The notes: generated by a model from the sequence alone, not told the origin. A DNA stretch of 64,000 nt from Planctomycetota bacterium (GCA_028289345.1 JANQQL010000028.1:62001-126000); one strand, 5' to 3'; positions 42,525 to 52,670 are shown, counted from the stretch's first letter. Numbers and translations: made by a program.

Positions 42525-43522
42525 TCGGCTCCCGCCTGAAGCTCGCTCCAAGCCGACTCCACCTGCGCCAGCTCGGCCTCTTCGAGTCGGTCTTGATTCG
42601 CAAGGGGAAACGAATCGGGGCCCAGATAACCGACCCCCGGATCGAACCCCATTCGGCTCAGCCGCTGGCGGAGCTGGTCATAGACCTGACGCGGATTCGC
42701 GCAGAAGTCCTCGTACTCCACCCGCAGCCAGCGTTCGTCCGGAAGCTCGGCCAAGTCGCGTTCGATGGTTTGTCGGGTGTGAAACACTTGCCCGGCGACC
42801 TGACGAATCGGGTCCTTCCGGGAAAGCTCGTCGAACTGGTGAGGCCGCGCGGAGTACCACTTGTCTCGCGTGCCGTAGTACTTTTCCCGAGCCTGGAGCA
42901 GGGACTGCACGTTGTGGCGTGGATCTCGGCGGATGTAGCAAAAGAATGCTCGGGGGAGCAAGCGAGCGAACTCGGGGAGGTCGTACTGCACCATCATGCC
43001 CTTCATGGCGAGGGGCTTGTCGAACACCTGCTCGAGAGCCGCCAGCTCTGCGCGCAGCCCCACGAAGTCCGCGTCTTGCAAGCGATCGCTCCCCAAGGGC
43101 GCAATGTCTGTGCAACCCAGGTGGCGACGCCAAAAAAAGAAGAACTCGTTCGGTGCCAGGGCGCCGCGAGTCTTCCCGAGATGGGATTCGAAGTTCACCG
43201 AGCCTCTGAGGTCCTCGAACTGACTGGCAAACTCATAGACCGGGTCCGTCAGCAGACGCTGGATCCTGGCCCCAATCGCTGGCGCCGCAGAAAAACGAGA
43301 CAACAGATTGGTGGGGTAGGCAAACGAGCCCAAGGAAGCAAACCAGTGGGTGAGCAGTGTGGTTCCGGCTCTTGGTGGTCCGATGATCAGAACCACCGGT
43401 GACGCTGGCTCGTCTCCTCGGCGCACGAAATGAGTCTCGGCGGTGGCCAGCGCCGCGTTGGTCTCGGCGATCAGGCGATCCAGTTTCTCGTTGCGCTCTG
43501 GATTGTCGGGAAGAGTCGTCAT
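42521..43522 (-). CDS. Sulfotransferase family protein
   Basis: The 333-residue product has a P-loop-like PAPS-binding motif (IIGPPRAGTTLLTHW, about residues 47-61), a phosphate-binding YIRRDPRHNVQSLL segment and an LRVEYEDFCANPRQVYDQL segment as in sulfotransferases. PAPS-dependent sulfation of an exported glycan or lipid is likely, but the substrate is unknown. I chose the ATG at 43522. It overlaps the DegT gene by 4 nt, indicating a two-gene unit. Confidence 0.85.
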   Translation of the reverse strand: MTTLPDNPERNEKLDRLIAETNAALATAETHFVRRGDEPASPVVLIIGPPRAGTTLLTHWFASLGSFAYPTNLLSRFSAAPAIGARIQRLLTDPVYEFASQFEDLRGSVNFESHLGKTRGALAPNEFFFFWRRHLGCTDIAPLGSDRLQDADFVGLRAELAALEQVFDKPLAMKGMMVQYDLPEFARLLPRAFFCYIRRDPRHNVQSLLQAREKYYGTRDKWYSARPHQFDELSRKDPIRQVAGQVFHTRQTIERDLAELPDERWLRVEYEDFCANPRQVYDQLRQRLSRMGFDPGVGYLGPDSFPLANQDRLEEAELAQVESAWSELQAGAE

Positions 43523-43720
43523 CGCTGGAAATGCTAGCACAGAATTGCGAACGGAAACCGCCGCGGAATCCTCCATCCCCTCCGCTGATCGAGGCGTCAC
43601 GCAGCCATCACCGGGCTTCCACTCGGGACTCTTCCCCGAGCGAGAAGCATCTTCCCGCGACCGACCATGCCGTCGGATTGATGCCGGGGAACCACTCCCT
43701 TGACTCCCCCCAGGCCCCGC

Positions 43721-46285
43721 TCAAACCCCGTTCGAAACTTGGTTCGGATCACGATGTCGCGGCCAACCAAGAAAGACCAAGCATGCCAGCAGCGTCGCCA
43801 CGGAGATGAGCGCCCCGTTCCTCACCGGCTCGGGTTTGAACTCAAAGGTGACCTGATGAGTTCCCGCCGGCACCGCGATCGCCTTGAAGGCTTCATTGGC
43901 CTTGAGAATTGGAACCGGGGAGCCGTCGAGGGTCGCGGTCCATCCAGGATAGGCGGCGTCCAAGAAAGTCAGGACCCGAGGGCCAGGAACATCTTGCAGC
44001 TCGAGCTCGACCTTGTTCAGACCCCGCGAAAGCAGGTGGATTCTGTCGCCCTCATCGTCTTGATCGAGCAGCACCTGGGCACTGTGAATTCGAACGGGGC
44101 TCCCCTCCGCAAGAATCGTGGCCTGGATTTCGAACCAGTCTGGCAACGGAACCTCGAGCTTGGCCGTGCCGGTTCCCGTCGGATCCACTCGGGTGCGTCG
44201 TCCTTGGAGGGTCTCCCCGGTGGCGACGTTGAGCAATCGAGTTTCCAACATCACGCGATCCGAGTTGGAGTATTCGAAGACCAGGGCGGCATGCTTGCCA
44301 CCGGTCGTGAATGCGGGCAGCTTCGTTTCCTCGCCCAGATCTCGGGCGTTTTTCTTTCCCTTGCCCAGAACTTTGACTCGTTCCGTGTTCTCGGAGACAC
44401 TCGTCCCTTTCACAGAACTCGGAGAAACCTGCGGCACTTCGAGGTCCTCAGCCCCGTCCAAGAACACAGTGGTCGTGGCGGGAAACAGCTCACGTTTCTC
44501 TGGAAGCGGCCCCTCCACCCACTGCCGGGCCAACCAAAAGCTCCGTTTCAGAAAGAGGAGCCCGCGCAGATTCTTGGCAGTGACATCCTCGCCGCGGACC
44601 GTCCGGTTGTATCGCTCGTCCCGGGAAGGAGCACAAATCACCTGGCGGACATCGGCAATGAATAAAGGGTCATATCCGTTCATCGCTGGCTGCAACTCGT
44701 ACAGGATGCGATTGGGTTTCGGGTCGATCCCTCGTTGATTGTCGGACCAAAACTCGGAAGTCGCTTGGAGCCTGGCCAGGGGCCCGTGCTTGCCTCGCTC
44801 CTCCATCAAGAACTTCGCATACGGACGGGCCCAAAGCACCGACTCCGCCAGGAGCAACGTCACCAACAACACTCGGCCCCCATGCAGAGTTCGGCGAGCC
44901 CCGATGGCGATCATGACTCCCAGCAATGCCGCGGGTACTCCCACGGCTCCCACGGGAGGATCGAAGAACCGAAACTCATCGACCCAGCGCCCCAGGGCAA
45001 CCAGCATCGCTCCCCCGATCACGAGCAAGACGAACGCGCGACACCAACGGCCGGCTTTCGTGGCGAGCGCGCGCGAACAACCGTCGACCCCAAAGCCGGC
45101 CAACAGAGAAATGGGAAGCGCGGCGATCACGATTGCTCTCCCCCACGGGCCGAGCTCGAAAGGAGCCGCCCCATGGACGAAGGCCGTCACGCCCCATTCG
45201 GGGCCCAAGGAACAAAGGAGAAAGAATCCGAACAGCAACCACGCACTGAGCACCAACCGCCGCCGACGGTGGAAGAACGACCCGAGGGCCAAGAGCAGAA
45301 CTCCCACTCCGCCCAGTCGAATGCGCCACAACGCGCTCTCCGATCCGGGGTAGAGAAACAAGTTCTGACAGACGGTGAGCCACGAGTACGGTGTTTCGTC
45401 CGCAATTCGGACTTCGACGTCAGCACTGCCTCGCGCGCTCAGCGCCGCAAACTCCGCCGCCGGAATGAGACTGACCGCGGCGATCAGCGCTCCGATCAAA
45501 CAAACCAGAGCAAGGCACGCCATGCTCCCTACGGCACGGCGAGCAGCGTGAGACCGCCCACGGCCGCGCCCGTCGTCCTCGAGGGCGAGGAACACCACGG
45601 CGTAGAGAGCGAGGTAGATCCCCGTGTAGTAGTTGATCTGGGGCGGACCTCCCAGAACGCTGAAACCAAAGATCAAGCCCGCCAGGACGCCGTAGCGCAG
45701 TTTCGCGCCCCATGTCTCGGCTGTGAGGACCTTGCGGGCAAGCAACACCAACAGCGGCAACCAAGCCAAGGACTTGATGAAGTGATTGGCAACGACGCGG
45801 CGGACAAAGGCCCCACCGAAGATGAACGCAAATCCCGTGGCCACGGATCCCGGGCGAGAGATGCCGTGATCGCGGGCGAGCCCATAGCATGACACACCGG
45901 CCAGCAAGACGTGAAAGGCCACCAATGCCACCAGGCTGTGATGGGTCCCGAGAGGGGTCGGGTCGACGGTCAAGACGCTGCGCAACAGGTTGAAGGGGTA
46001 GAACGGATGCCAGGCGGGGTGCGCCGCCATGGGGGTGCCACAAAACGTCAGCGGGTTCCACAGTGGCAGCTCGCCGCTCTGAATGGCACGATCCATCAGG
46101 AACCGATTCGGCAAGTTCTGACACCAGTGGTCGTACATGCCGAGAAAACGCGGTGCCGACTCTTTGAAAACCAGCGAAGAGAACGTGGCCAGGATGGCCA
46201 GCGCGAATATGATCGTGATTGCGAGTCCCGCCAGCAGGCCTCTGGTTGGCAAACGGGGAGCGTGGCGTTCGATGTCGCGCGGCAT
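43721..46285 (-). CDS. YfhO-like large membrane protein
   Basis: The 854-residue product has about a dozen transmembrane segments and a C-terminal soluble beta-rich region (about 600-800). The N-terminal YDHWCQNLPNRFLMDRAIQSGELPLWNPLTFCGTP segment and the PPQINYYTG segment are typical of the YfhO family, membrane proteins involved in glycosylation of wall polymers or lipids, often with a GT-C-like fold. The ATG at 46285 follows a short upstream extension that is not needed. It is divergent from the AglD-like gene. The precise substrate is unknown. Confidence 0.82.
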   Translation of the reverse strand: MPRDIERHAPRLPTRGLLAGLAITIIFALAILATFSSLVFKESAPRFLGMYDHWCQNLPNRFLMDRAIQSGELPLWNPLTFCGTPMAAHPAWHPFYPFNLLRSVLTVDPTPLGTHHSLVALVAFHVLLAGVSCYGLARDHGISRPGSVATGFAFIFGGAFVRRVVANHFIKSLAWLPLLVLLARKVLTAETWGAKLRYGVLAGLIFGFSVLGGPPQINYYTGIYLALYAVVFLALEDDGRGRGRSHAARRAVGSMACLALVCLIGALIAAVSLIPAAEFAALSARGSADVEVRIADETPYSWLTVCQNLFLYPGSESALWRIRLGGVGVLLLALGSFFHRRRRLVLSAWLLFGFFLLCSLGPEWGVTAFVHGAAPFELGPWGRAIVIAALPISLLAGFGVDGCSRALATKAGRWCRAFVLLVIGGAMLVALGRWVDEFRFFDPPVGAVGVPAALLGVMIAIGARRTLHGGRVLLVTLLLAESVLWARPYAKFLMEERGKHGPLARLQATSEFWSDNQRGIDPKPNRILYELQPAMNGYDPLFIADVRQVICAPSRDERYNRTVRGEDVTAKNLRGLLFLKRSFWLARQWVEGPLPEKRELFPATTTVFLDGAEDLEVPQVSPSSVKGTSVSENTERVKVLGKGKKNARDLGEETKLPAFTTGGKHAALVFEYSNSDRVMLETRLLNVATGETLQGRRTRVDPTGTGTAKLEVPLPDWFEIQATILAEGSPVRIHSAQVLLDQDDEGDRIHLLSRGLNKVELELQDVPGPRVLTFLDAAYPGWTATLDGSPVPILKANEAFKAIAVPAGTHQVTFEFKPEPVRNGALISVATLLACLVFLGWPRHRDPNQVSNGV

Positions 46286-46377
46286 GGCGTCAAAGTAGCT
46301 GAGAAACCTCCTTTCGCACAAGGCGGAGTTCGGGCCGGCCGTGGTCTTGGGTTCGCCGCCGTCCGTTCCTCGAATTC

Positions 46378-47499
46378 ATGATCGAACAGGACTCTCTGAC
46401 GACTCCCGACGCCCCTCCTCCGCGACCTTCGCGGACCAAACAACGAATCCAGATCGTGGTGGGATTGGGGCTGGGATCCCTGCTTACCTGGCTGCTGTTT
46501 CGCGGGACGGATTGGGTTTCGGTCGGCGAAACGATTCGCAGCGCCGATCCCGGCTGGCTCTTGGTCTCTCAAGTCCTCGCGTGGGCCAGCAACTTCCTTC
46601 GGGTGCAGCGTTGGAGTTACGTCGTTCGTGCAGCGCAACCCACCACGTTTCGCAATCTGTTCCGAGCCACAACCATCGGCTTCTTGGTCAATTTCTCGGT
46701 CCCGGTTCGCATGGGAGAGATGGTTCGAGCTTGGGTTTTGGCACGCTTGGACAGGGTGCCGTTCCCCCAATGCCTAAGCCTGGTGGCGCTGGACCGGATG
46801 ACCGATCTGTTTGGGCTGCTTCCCGCAATCTTGGTCGCGGTGCTGGCCTTCCCTGCCAGCCGCGACGCCCGGTTTCCCGCGGGCCTGTTCCACAACGCGG
46901 AGCCGCTGGTGATCTCCTCGGACATGATCCAGCCGGCCTCCTTCAGTGTCTTGGCTCTGCTGCTGGTCGTGTTGGCCGTCCTCTTGGTCCTTTACTTCCG
47001 GCAGCGCTGGATGCTCGACACTCTCGGCAAGGTCCTACGCCCACTGTCCGCCCCCTTGGCGGAGAAGGTCCAAAAGACCTTCGGCCAGTTCGCCGAGGGA
47101 ATGCACGTCTTCCGTTCCTTGCGCGACCTGGCATTGGCGGCCTTCTTCTCCTTCCTCACCTGGGGGACCGGCGCCCTCGCCCTGGCAGCCATCCTGTGGG
47201 CCTTCGGCATCGACTTCCCGTGGTACACCCCGGTTCTCATGCTGGCGCTCATCGCCGTACTGATCAGCGTTCCGGTCGCCCCGGGGATGATTGGCCAGTA
47301 CCACCTGGCGGTGATCGCAGCCCTGTGCCTCGCCGTGCCCGACACCGACCCGGTCCAAGCCAAGACCGTCTCCTTGGTCACCCACTTTCTGAGCCTGGTT
47401 CCGGTCTTCGCACTGGGGGTCTACAGCCTGATTCGAGAGCACATTCCGGTGTCCGATTTGGCTCACCAAGGGGCGTCTGCCGAAAGGGAAGAAGGATGA
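46378..47499 (+). CDS. Lysylphosphatidylglycerol-synthase-TM / AglD-type membrane protein
   Basis: The 373-residue product has eight hydrophobic segments of the LPG_synthase_TM / UPF0104 family, including SNFLRVQRWSYVVRAA, VPVRMGEMVRAWVLAR, VALDRMTDLFGLLPA and the late APGMIGQYHLAVIAAL boxes. Family members include AglD-like glycosyltransferase-associated proteins and putative lipid flippases. It starts a plus-strand unit with GT2, FemAB/GNAT-like and GT-C genes, which suggests involvement in assembling a lipid-linked glycan. Confidence 0.85.
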   Translation: MIEQDSLTTPDAPPPRPSRTKQRIQIVVGLGLGSLLTWLLFRGTDWVSVGETIRSADPGWLLVSQVLAWASNFLRVQRWSYVVRAAQPTTFRNLFRATTIGFLVNFSVPVRMGEMVRAWVLARLDRVPFPQCLSLVALDRMTDLFGLLPAILVAVLAFPASRDARFPAGLFHNAEPLVISSDMIQPASFSVLALLLVVLAVLLVLYFRQRWMLDTLGKVLRPLSAPLAEKVQKTFGQFAEGMHVFRSLRDLALAAFFSFLTWGTGALALAAILWAFGIDFPWYTPVLMLALIAVLISVPVAPGMIGQYHLAVIAALCLAVPDTDPVQAKTVSLVTHFLSLVPVFALGVYSLIREHIPVSDLAHQGASAEREEG

Positions 47500-47560
47500 C
47501 TGCGCGAGCCGGATTCCTGGATAATCGCCGCCGCCGATCGCCCCCTTCCCAAGGAAACCC

Positions 47561-48553
47561 GTGAATCCGATGCTGGAACCTTCCGCACTCCCCTCGGTGC
47601 AACTCCAGCCGTTTTCTCCCAAGGTCGAGTTCAGTGTCGTCATTGGTTGCTACTTCGAAGAGCAGAGCGTCGACGAGTTTCACCGGCGTCTGTCCCAGAC
47701 TCTTCAGTCCATGGGTCGGTCTTACGAAATCCTCTACGTGAACGACGGCAGTACCGATGGCACCTTCGAAAAGCTGAAGGCGATCTACGAACAGGACCAG
47801 CATGTCACGGCGGTCGTCGACTTCTTCAAGAATGCGGGGCAGCCCAATGCCAAGACTCCGGGAGTGATGCTGGCCCAGGGCTCCGCCATCGTCATGATCG
47901 ACAGTGACCTCCAGCTGGACCCGGAAGAGCTGCCGCGATTGGTGAAGGAATACGACGCGGGTCACGACCTGGTGTCCGGGTACCGTCACAACCGACGCGA
48001 CCCATGGTTGCGCAAACTTCCCTCGAAGATTGCCAATGCCATCATGCGCCACTCTTCGCACAGCAAGATGCGAGACTTCGGCTGCACCTTCAAGATCTAC
48101 GATGCGCGCCTGGTTCGCGCCTTCGAATTCGGCCCCTTCCATCCCTGGCGACCGGTTCCGGTGATTGCCATGGCCCGAGACATCGCCGAAGTGCCGGTCA
48201 CCCATCACCCGCGCAAGTACGGTTCCTCCGGCTGGACCTTTCGAAAACTGTTCGCGTACAACATGGAAGGGTTGGTCAATCTCTCGGAGCGGCCCTTCCA
48301 GGCGCTCAGCGCGATCTGCTTCTTGCTAGGCGTGCTATTCATCGCACGGGTCGCGATCGGCTTCCTGACGCCCTTCAGCATTCTGCCCCAGATCACCAAT
48401 GGGCTGTTGCTGAACGCCTGGGCCATTGGCTTGCTGATGACCTTGGCGGTTCTCGCTCTGATTGGGGAGTTTGTGATCCGCAGCTTCTTGACTCTGCAGC
48501 GAAAGCCGGCTTTCGCCATTCGAGAGATCCAGCGACGGGATCCTCCGGCGTGA
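47561..48553 (+). CDS. GT2 family glycosyltransferase with C-terminal membrane helices
   Basis: The 330-residue product has a GT-A GT2 domain (EFSVVIGCYFEEQSVDEF, ILYVNDGSTDGTFE, IVMIDSDLQLDPEELPRLV with the DxD region) and two C-terminal helices (about 250-275 and 285-305), as in DPM1/ArnC-type polyprenyl-phosphate glycosyltransferases. It likely charges a lipid carrier with a sugar for the GT-C enzymes nearby. The GTG start at 47561 is near AAGGAAA; an ATG follows at 47570. Its stop overlaps the next gene's GTG. Confidence 0.9.
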   Translation: MNPMLEPSALPSVQLQPFSPKVEFSVVIGCYFEEQSVDEFHRRLSQTLQSMGRSYEILYVNDGSTDGTFEKLKAIYEQDQHVTAVVDFFKNAGQPNAKTPGVMLAQGSAIVMIDSDLQLDPEELPRLVKEYDAGHDLVSGYRHNRRDPWLRKLPSKIANAIMRHSSHSKMRDFGCTFKIYDARLVRAFEFGPFHPWRPVPVIAMARDIAEVPVTHHPRKYGSSGWTFRKLFAYNMEGLVNLSERPFQALSAICFLLGVLFIARVAIGFLTPFSILPQITNGLLLNAWAIGLLMTLAVLALIGEFVIRSFLTLQRKPAFAIREIQRRDPPA

Positions 48554-49464
48554 CCGCCGACCAAAACGAGCGATTCGCCCGCTCCTTGGCGGAGTTTGGC
48601 ACACCCCGGCACTTGCCCCATTGCGACGGCTGGGTGCTCGAACGTGACATTCCCGGCACGTCGGCTCGCGACGCCATGGGTTGCTACCCCCTCTTCACCT
48701 GCCGAGACTGGGCTCGTCTGGGCACGGATCTCGACGAACTCCGCGGAGAGTTGGTCAGCCTCGGGATGGTCGCCGACCCCTTCGGCAACTACTCTGCCGA
48801 GGAACTGCGAGACGTGTTTGTGGACTCTTGCCACGTGTTCAAACGCCACTTCGTGGTGGACCTTTCGCGACCCGTGGATTCGATCCCTTCTCGCCATCAC
48901 CGGTACTACGCTCGACGCGCAGGCAAAGAGTTGCAGGTCGAGGTCTGCGACGAACCGCTGCAGTTTCTCGATGACTGGGTCGAGCTCTATGGCACCTTGA
49001 CGGAGCGCCATGGCATCACCGGCATTCGAGCGTTTTCCAGAGACGCCTTTGCTCAACAGCTCGTGATGCCCCAGCTGGTCATGCTGAGAGCGGTCCACGC
49101 TTCGAAAACGGTCGGCGCCCACCTCTGGACTCTGGACGACGGAGTGGCGACCAGTTACCTCGCCGCCTCCTCCCGACGGGGGTATGAGCTCATGGCGGCC
49201 TACGCCTTGTACGCCAAGGCCCTCGAACACTTCTCGCGAACCGAGCGATGGATGAACCTCGGCGCCGGCGCGGGAATGGACAGCGACGCCAAGGACGGCT
49301 TGACTCGCTTCAAGCGGGGCTGGTCCACCGGCGTCCGCAACGCCTATTTTTGTGGACGGATCCTGAACCCGAACAAGTACCGGGAACTCGCTGCGCCGTT
49401 CCAGGAACAAGAGTCGAGTCACTTTCCCCGGTATCGTGCCAGGGAGTACAGCACCCCCGAGTGA
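48550..49464 (+). CDS. FemAB/GNAT-fold acyltransferase-like protein
   Basis: The 304-residue product resembles the GNAT-like BioF2/FemAB acyltransferases found in exopolysaccharide clusters: a central AVHASKTVGAHLWTLDDGVATSYLAASSRRGYELMAAYALY segment with a cofactor-binding-type core. It probably transfers an acyl or aminoacyl group to a glycan or lipid intermediate, but the donor is unknown. The GTG start at 48550 overlaps the GT2 stop as GTGA; the longer frame from 48004 is a shadow of GT2. The next gene starts 33 bp downstream. Confidence 0.7.
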   Translation: MTADQNERFARSLAEFGTPRHLPHCDGWVLERDIPGTSARDAMGCYPLFTCRDWARLGTDLDELRGELVSLGMVADPFGNYSAEELRDVFVDSCHVFKRHFVVDLSRPVDSIPSRHHRYYARRAGKELQVEVCDEPLQFLDDWVELYGTLTERHGITGIRAFSRDAFAQQLVMPQLVMLRAVHASKTVGAHLWTLDDGVATSYLAASSRRGYELMAAYALYAKALEHFSRTERWMNLGAGAGMDSDAKDGLTRFKRGWSTGVRNAYFCGRILNPNKYRELAAPFQEQESSHFPRYRAREYSTPE

Positions 49465-49497
49465 CCTGCAGTCACTGAGCCGACGAGTGCATTGCCT

Positions 49498-51264
49498 GTG
49501 AACTCTTCGCTTCCTGAGCTGTCGACGAAACGACCTTTGCTGGGCTTCCTTGGGGCATTGGCACTCTTCGCGGCGCTCCACCAGTTCCTTGAATCCCGGT
49601 TACCTCTCGGGATCGAGTATTCCGACGAAGGTCTCTACGTCGCAGCGCCGATGCGTTACGCCATGGGGGACACGCCCCTGCGGGACGAGTTCATCAACCC
49701 CCACCGCATGTTCGATGTGTTGCTCACTCCGTTGTTTCAGCTCTGGCCTGAAATCCCACTGCTGACCATGCGCAAGATCGGAATGTGGCTGGGGCTACTC
49801 ACGGCCTTCGGCTTGTTCCTCGCATTCCGAGGTTTGGCTCCCGACGGGTTGCTCGCCGCGGCCTGCGCAACGGCGGCCTTCGTCCCCCACCGAATCTTCA
49901 CCCCCGGCTACCATGCCATGGGCATGAGCTTCTTCGTCTTGGCTTGGTCTTGCTGGTGGACATCGTTGGGTTCGGGCAAGTCGCGGAGAGCCATGGCATG
50001 GGGCGCTCTGGCAGGACTCTTTGCCTGGCTGGCCACCATGTCGTACCTGCCCTTCGTGGCCTTGCTCACGATCCCGGCGGCCTTGCTGCTGCGAGACCTT
50101 CGGAGCCGGGCGATCTCCTCGGATGTCGCGCGTTGGCGGCCGACCGCCACGCTTCTGCTCACCACTGGACTGCTGACGTTCTTTACTTTCCTCGTGTTGT
50201 TCTGGAAAGGACTGCACGTGGATTGGTGGTATGGGCACAAGGCGCTTTCCAGGACAGGGATCTATGCCTCCAGCGTGTCAGAGAAACTGGAGGGATCTCT
50301 TTGGGTGGTTTTGCCTCTGGCGCTCGCAGTGACTGCCGCGAGTGCGGCGGTATTCCGAGCCATGGCCGCAGTCTTGAAGCATGCAGGGGCCGGCCCGACC
50401 GCCCTTCTCCGCGCACTCCTGATCGGAGTGACTGCGGCCGGGCTCTGCTGGCTCATCTTGGTCAAGACCCCTGCCTTCCATCCTGCCATCGACGAGAAGC
50501 GAGTGATTTTGCGCACTCGGTTCACCTTGATGGCATTTGGCATTCACTTCGGAGCTTGGCTTCTCCGTTCCCGCGACCGTTCCTCGACGCCACTGGCAGT
50601 CCGCCTTTTCTTTTGGAGTTCCTTGGCGTTCGCCTTGCTTCATGCCGTGCTGAGCAATCACGCGCACAAGATCGCATGGGCCGCGCTCCCGCTATTCGTC
50701 TCGGCCATCGTCGGGTTCCATGGACGGCTCGCCGGCACCTTGCAGTCTTCCACCGCTCGACGCTCGGCCACCTTGGCAGTCACCGTCCTTTGCTTCTTGA
50801 TCGGCATCACCACGTATCACAGCCAAACACGCTTCGCCTATCAGTATGGCAATCCCAAGAAGTTCACCGAGTCCTTCACCTGCGCTCCACTGAAGGGAAT
50901 TCGCTCCACTCCCCACCGGGTGCGAAAAGTGGAGCGGATTCTCGAGTTCTTGGATGGAAAGCTGAAGCCCGGGGAGTACCTCTTGGCCTACGACTCCCTC
51001 CCGCTCTTCCACTATTTGACGCGCACCAAGCCCTCCCTCAACACCGTCTGGGTCTCGAGGAGCTCTCCTCGAAAGGTCCGGGAAGAGTCCCTCGAATACA
51101 TGCTTCGCAACCAGCGACTTCCTCGCTATTGCATCGCACGGAGTCGAGACAAGCGAAGCCTGGTCGACGGTGACTTCGATCCCACCCACGCATGGGTCGA
51201 GAAACATTGTGAGTCGGTCTTCAAGGTCAGCGATCTGGAGATCTTCAAGCGCCGGCTCGACTAA
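49498..51264 (+). CDS. GT-C (GT39-like) membrane protein
   Basis: The 588-residue product has about eleven transmembrane segments and an acidic first loop (EYSDEGLYVAAPMRYAMGDTPLRDEF) characteristic of GT-C polyprenyl-phosphate-sugar transferases. A soluble C-terminal region of about 150 residues follows the last helix. I chose the GTG at 49498; a TTG six bases earlier is also possible. It is the last gene of the four-gene plus-strand unit starting at 46378 and lies 21 bp from the convergent sulfatase-fold gene. Confidence 0.8.
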   Translation: MNSSLPELSTKRPLLGFLGALALFAALHQFLESRLPLGIEYSDEGLYVAAPMRYAMGDTPLRDEFINPHRMFDVLLTPLFQLWPEIPLLTMRKIGMWLGLLTAFGLFLAFRGLAPDGLLAAACATAAFVPHRIFTPGYHAMGMSFFVLAWSCWWTSLGSGKSRRAMAWGALAGLFAWLATMSYLPFVALLTIPAALLLRDLRSRAISSDVARWRPTATLLLTTGLLTFFTFLVLFWKGLHVDWWYGHKALSRTGIYASSVSEKLEGSLWVVLPLALAVTAASAAVFRAMAAVLKHAGAGPTALLRALLIGVTAAGLCWLILVKTPAFHPAIDEKRVILRTRFTLMAFGIHFGAWLLRSRDRSSTPLAVRLFFWSSLAFALLHAVLSNHAHKIAWAALPLFVSAIVGFHGRLAGTLQSSTARRSATLAVTVLCFLIGITTYHSQTRFAYQYGNPKKFTESFTCAPLKGIRSTPHRVRKVERILEFLDGKLKPGEYLLAYDSLPLFHYLTRTKPSLNTVWVSRSSPRKVREESLEYMLRNQRLPRYCIARSRDKRSLVDGDFDPTHAWVEKHCESVFKVSDLEIFKRRLD

Positions 51265-51285
51265 AGGCGAACAGCGCCAAGAGAG

Positions 51286-52587
51286 CTACTTCACGTAGCC
51301 CATGGCCTTCAATTCCTCCAGACGCAACGCATCGCCCTCTTCATCAAGCTCCTGGCCGACGACCGCAAGGTTGTCTCGGCGCTGCTTCCAATAGCTCTGC
51401 AGATTCTCAAGCACCTCGGACGGAGTCGTGTCCACGGATTCCTGTTCGCCGGGGTCCTGTTCGAGGTTGTGGAGTTTGAAGGTACGGCCCGACTCGAACA
51501 CGTGAAGTTTCCAGTGCCCTTGGCGAACGGACTGCCAGTCCCGATGCCCGGTGATCAAAGCAAAGAGCGGCCTCTCTTGGTTGCCTCCCTGATGGATCCT
51601 GGGCAACAGACTGACCCCAGAAAACTGGGTCGGCCCCTCGATCCCTGTCATTTCCAGAAGCGTCGGCATCAAGTCCACCTGAGACACCGGAGAAGAGACC
51701 ACCTGTCCGGCAGGAATCCCCGGGCCGCGGACCAGGAAGGGAACTCGAACCAACTCCTCGTAGAGACTCTTCCCATGCAGAAACCCGTCGTGCTCGAGGA
51801 ACTCTTCCCCGTGGTCGCTGAGAAAAACCACGAGTGGCTCGGAACCCACCGAGTCCAGCAGTCGGCCGATCTCATGATCAGTGAAAGCAATCTCGGCCAG
51901 ATACGCCGCCTTCAACGCTTTCAGGGTGCCTTCGTTCGGAGTCTCGCTCCGAAACCCCTGGGAGAGCAAGTAGCGATCGTCGAGGGGAGCCATCCCTTTC
52001 ATGTAGCGTTCGCGCCACTCTTCCGGAGGCATGTATGGCTCGTGGGGATCCGTGTAGTGAACGTGCAACAGGACCGGGCGGGACCGCTCGCGCCGGTTCC
52101 ACAATTCCAGCGCCTTGTCCGTGACTCGATCCGCCGTGAACGACGGCACCCCACGCTTCTTCTTGGTTTTGTAGGACTCGAAGTAGAATTCGTCGTAGCC
52201 GCGATCGTGGCCATAACTCGGCCCGGCAATCCCGTTGGAGACGACCGCCAAGGTCTGGTAGCCCGCGGCTCCCAAGACGTCGGCAAGGTTCGGGACCGAA
52301 TCGGGCAATGGCTGGCGAGAGCCGAACATTCCCAACTCATCGGGATAGCGGCCGGTCACGATCGAAGCGACGGTGGGCCCGGTCCACGACGAGGTCGCCA
52401 TTGTTGCGTCGAACCGCACTCCTTCGGTGGCAAGCCGATCCAGGTTGGGCGTAGCGCTCGGCTCGGCACCGTAACACCCCAAACGGTCCGCTCGGAGGGT
52501 ATCGACGACGATCAGCACCACGTCGGGAGGACGTTGTGGACCACACCCCATCAACAGTAGTACCGCCGTGCACAGGAAGAATCTCAT
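51286..52587 (-). CDS. Sulfatase-fold lipoprotein with threonine nucleophile
   Basis: The 433-residue product has a lipobox (LLMGC, Cys15) and the sulfatase/alkaline-phosphatase fold: VVLIVVDTLRADRLGCYG at 23-40, SSWTGPTVASIVTGRYP with Thr69 at the nucleophile position (where sulfatases have Cys or Ser), and FLSDHGEEFLEHDGFLHGK with the second metal site. As in the other paralogue, the Arg of CxPxR is Val. It may hydrolyse or transfer a phosphoryl or sulfuryl group in the envelope. I chose the ATG at 52587, which fits the signal peptide; the longer frame overlaps the divergent GT-C gene. Confidence 0.85.
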   Translation of the reverse strand: MRFFLCTAVLLLMGCGPQRPPDVVLIVVDTLRADRLGCYGAEPSATPNLDRLATEGVRFDATMATSSWTGPTVASIVTGRYPDELGMFGSRQPLPDSVPNLADVLGAAGYQTLAVVSNGIAGPSYGHDRGYDEFYFESYKTKKKRGVPSFTADRVTDKALELWNRRERSRPVLLHVHYTDPHEPYMPPEEWRERYMKGMAPLDDRYLLSQGFRSETPNEGTLKALKAAYLAEIAFTDHEIGRLLDSVGSEPLVVFLSDHGEEFLEHDGFLHGKSLYEELVRVPFLVRGPGIPAGQVVSSPVSQVDLMPTLLEMTGIEGPTQFSGVSLLPRIHQGGNQERPLFALITGHRDWQSVRQGHWKLHVFESGRTFKLHNLEQDPGEQESVDTTPSEVLENLQSYWKQRRDNLAVVGQELDEEGDALRLEELKAMGYVK

Positions 52588-52670
52588 GGGCAGAGAGTAC
52601 ACTTGCTCGATATGGGAACGAAGCTGCCACCCACTCTCCACCCGTGCTCTTCGGACACACGTGAGGTCCT

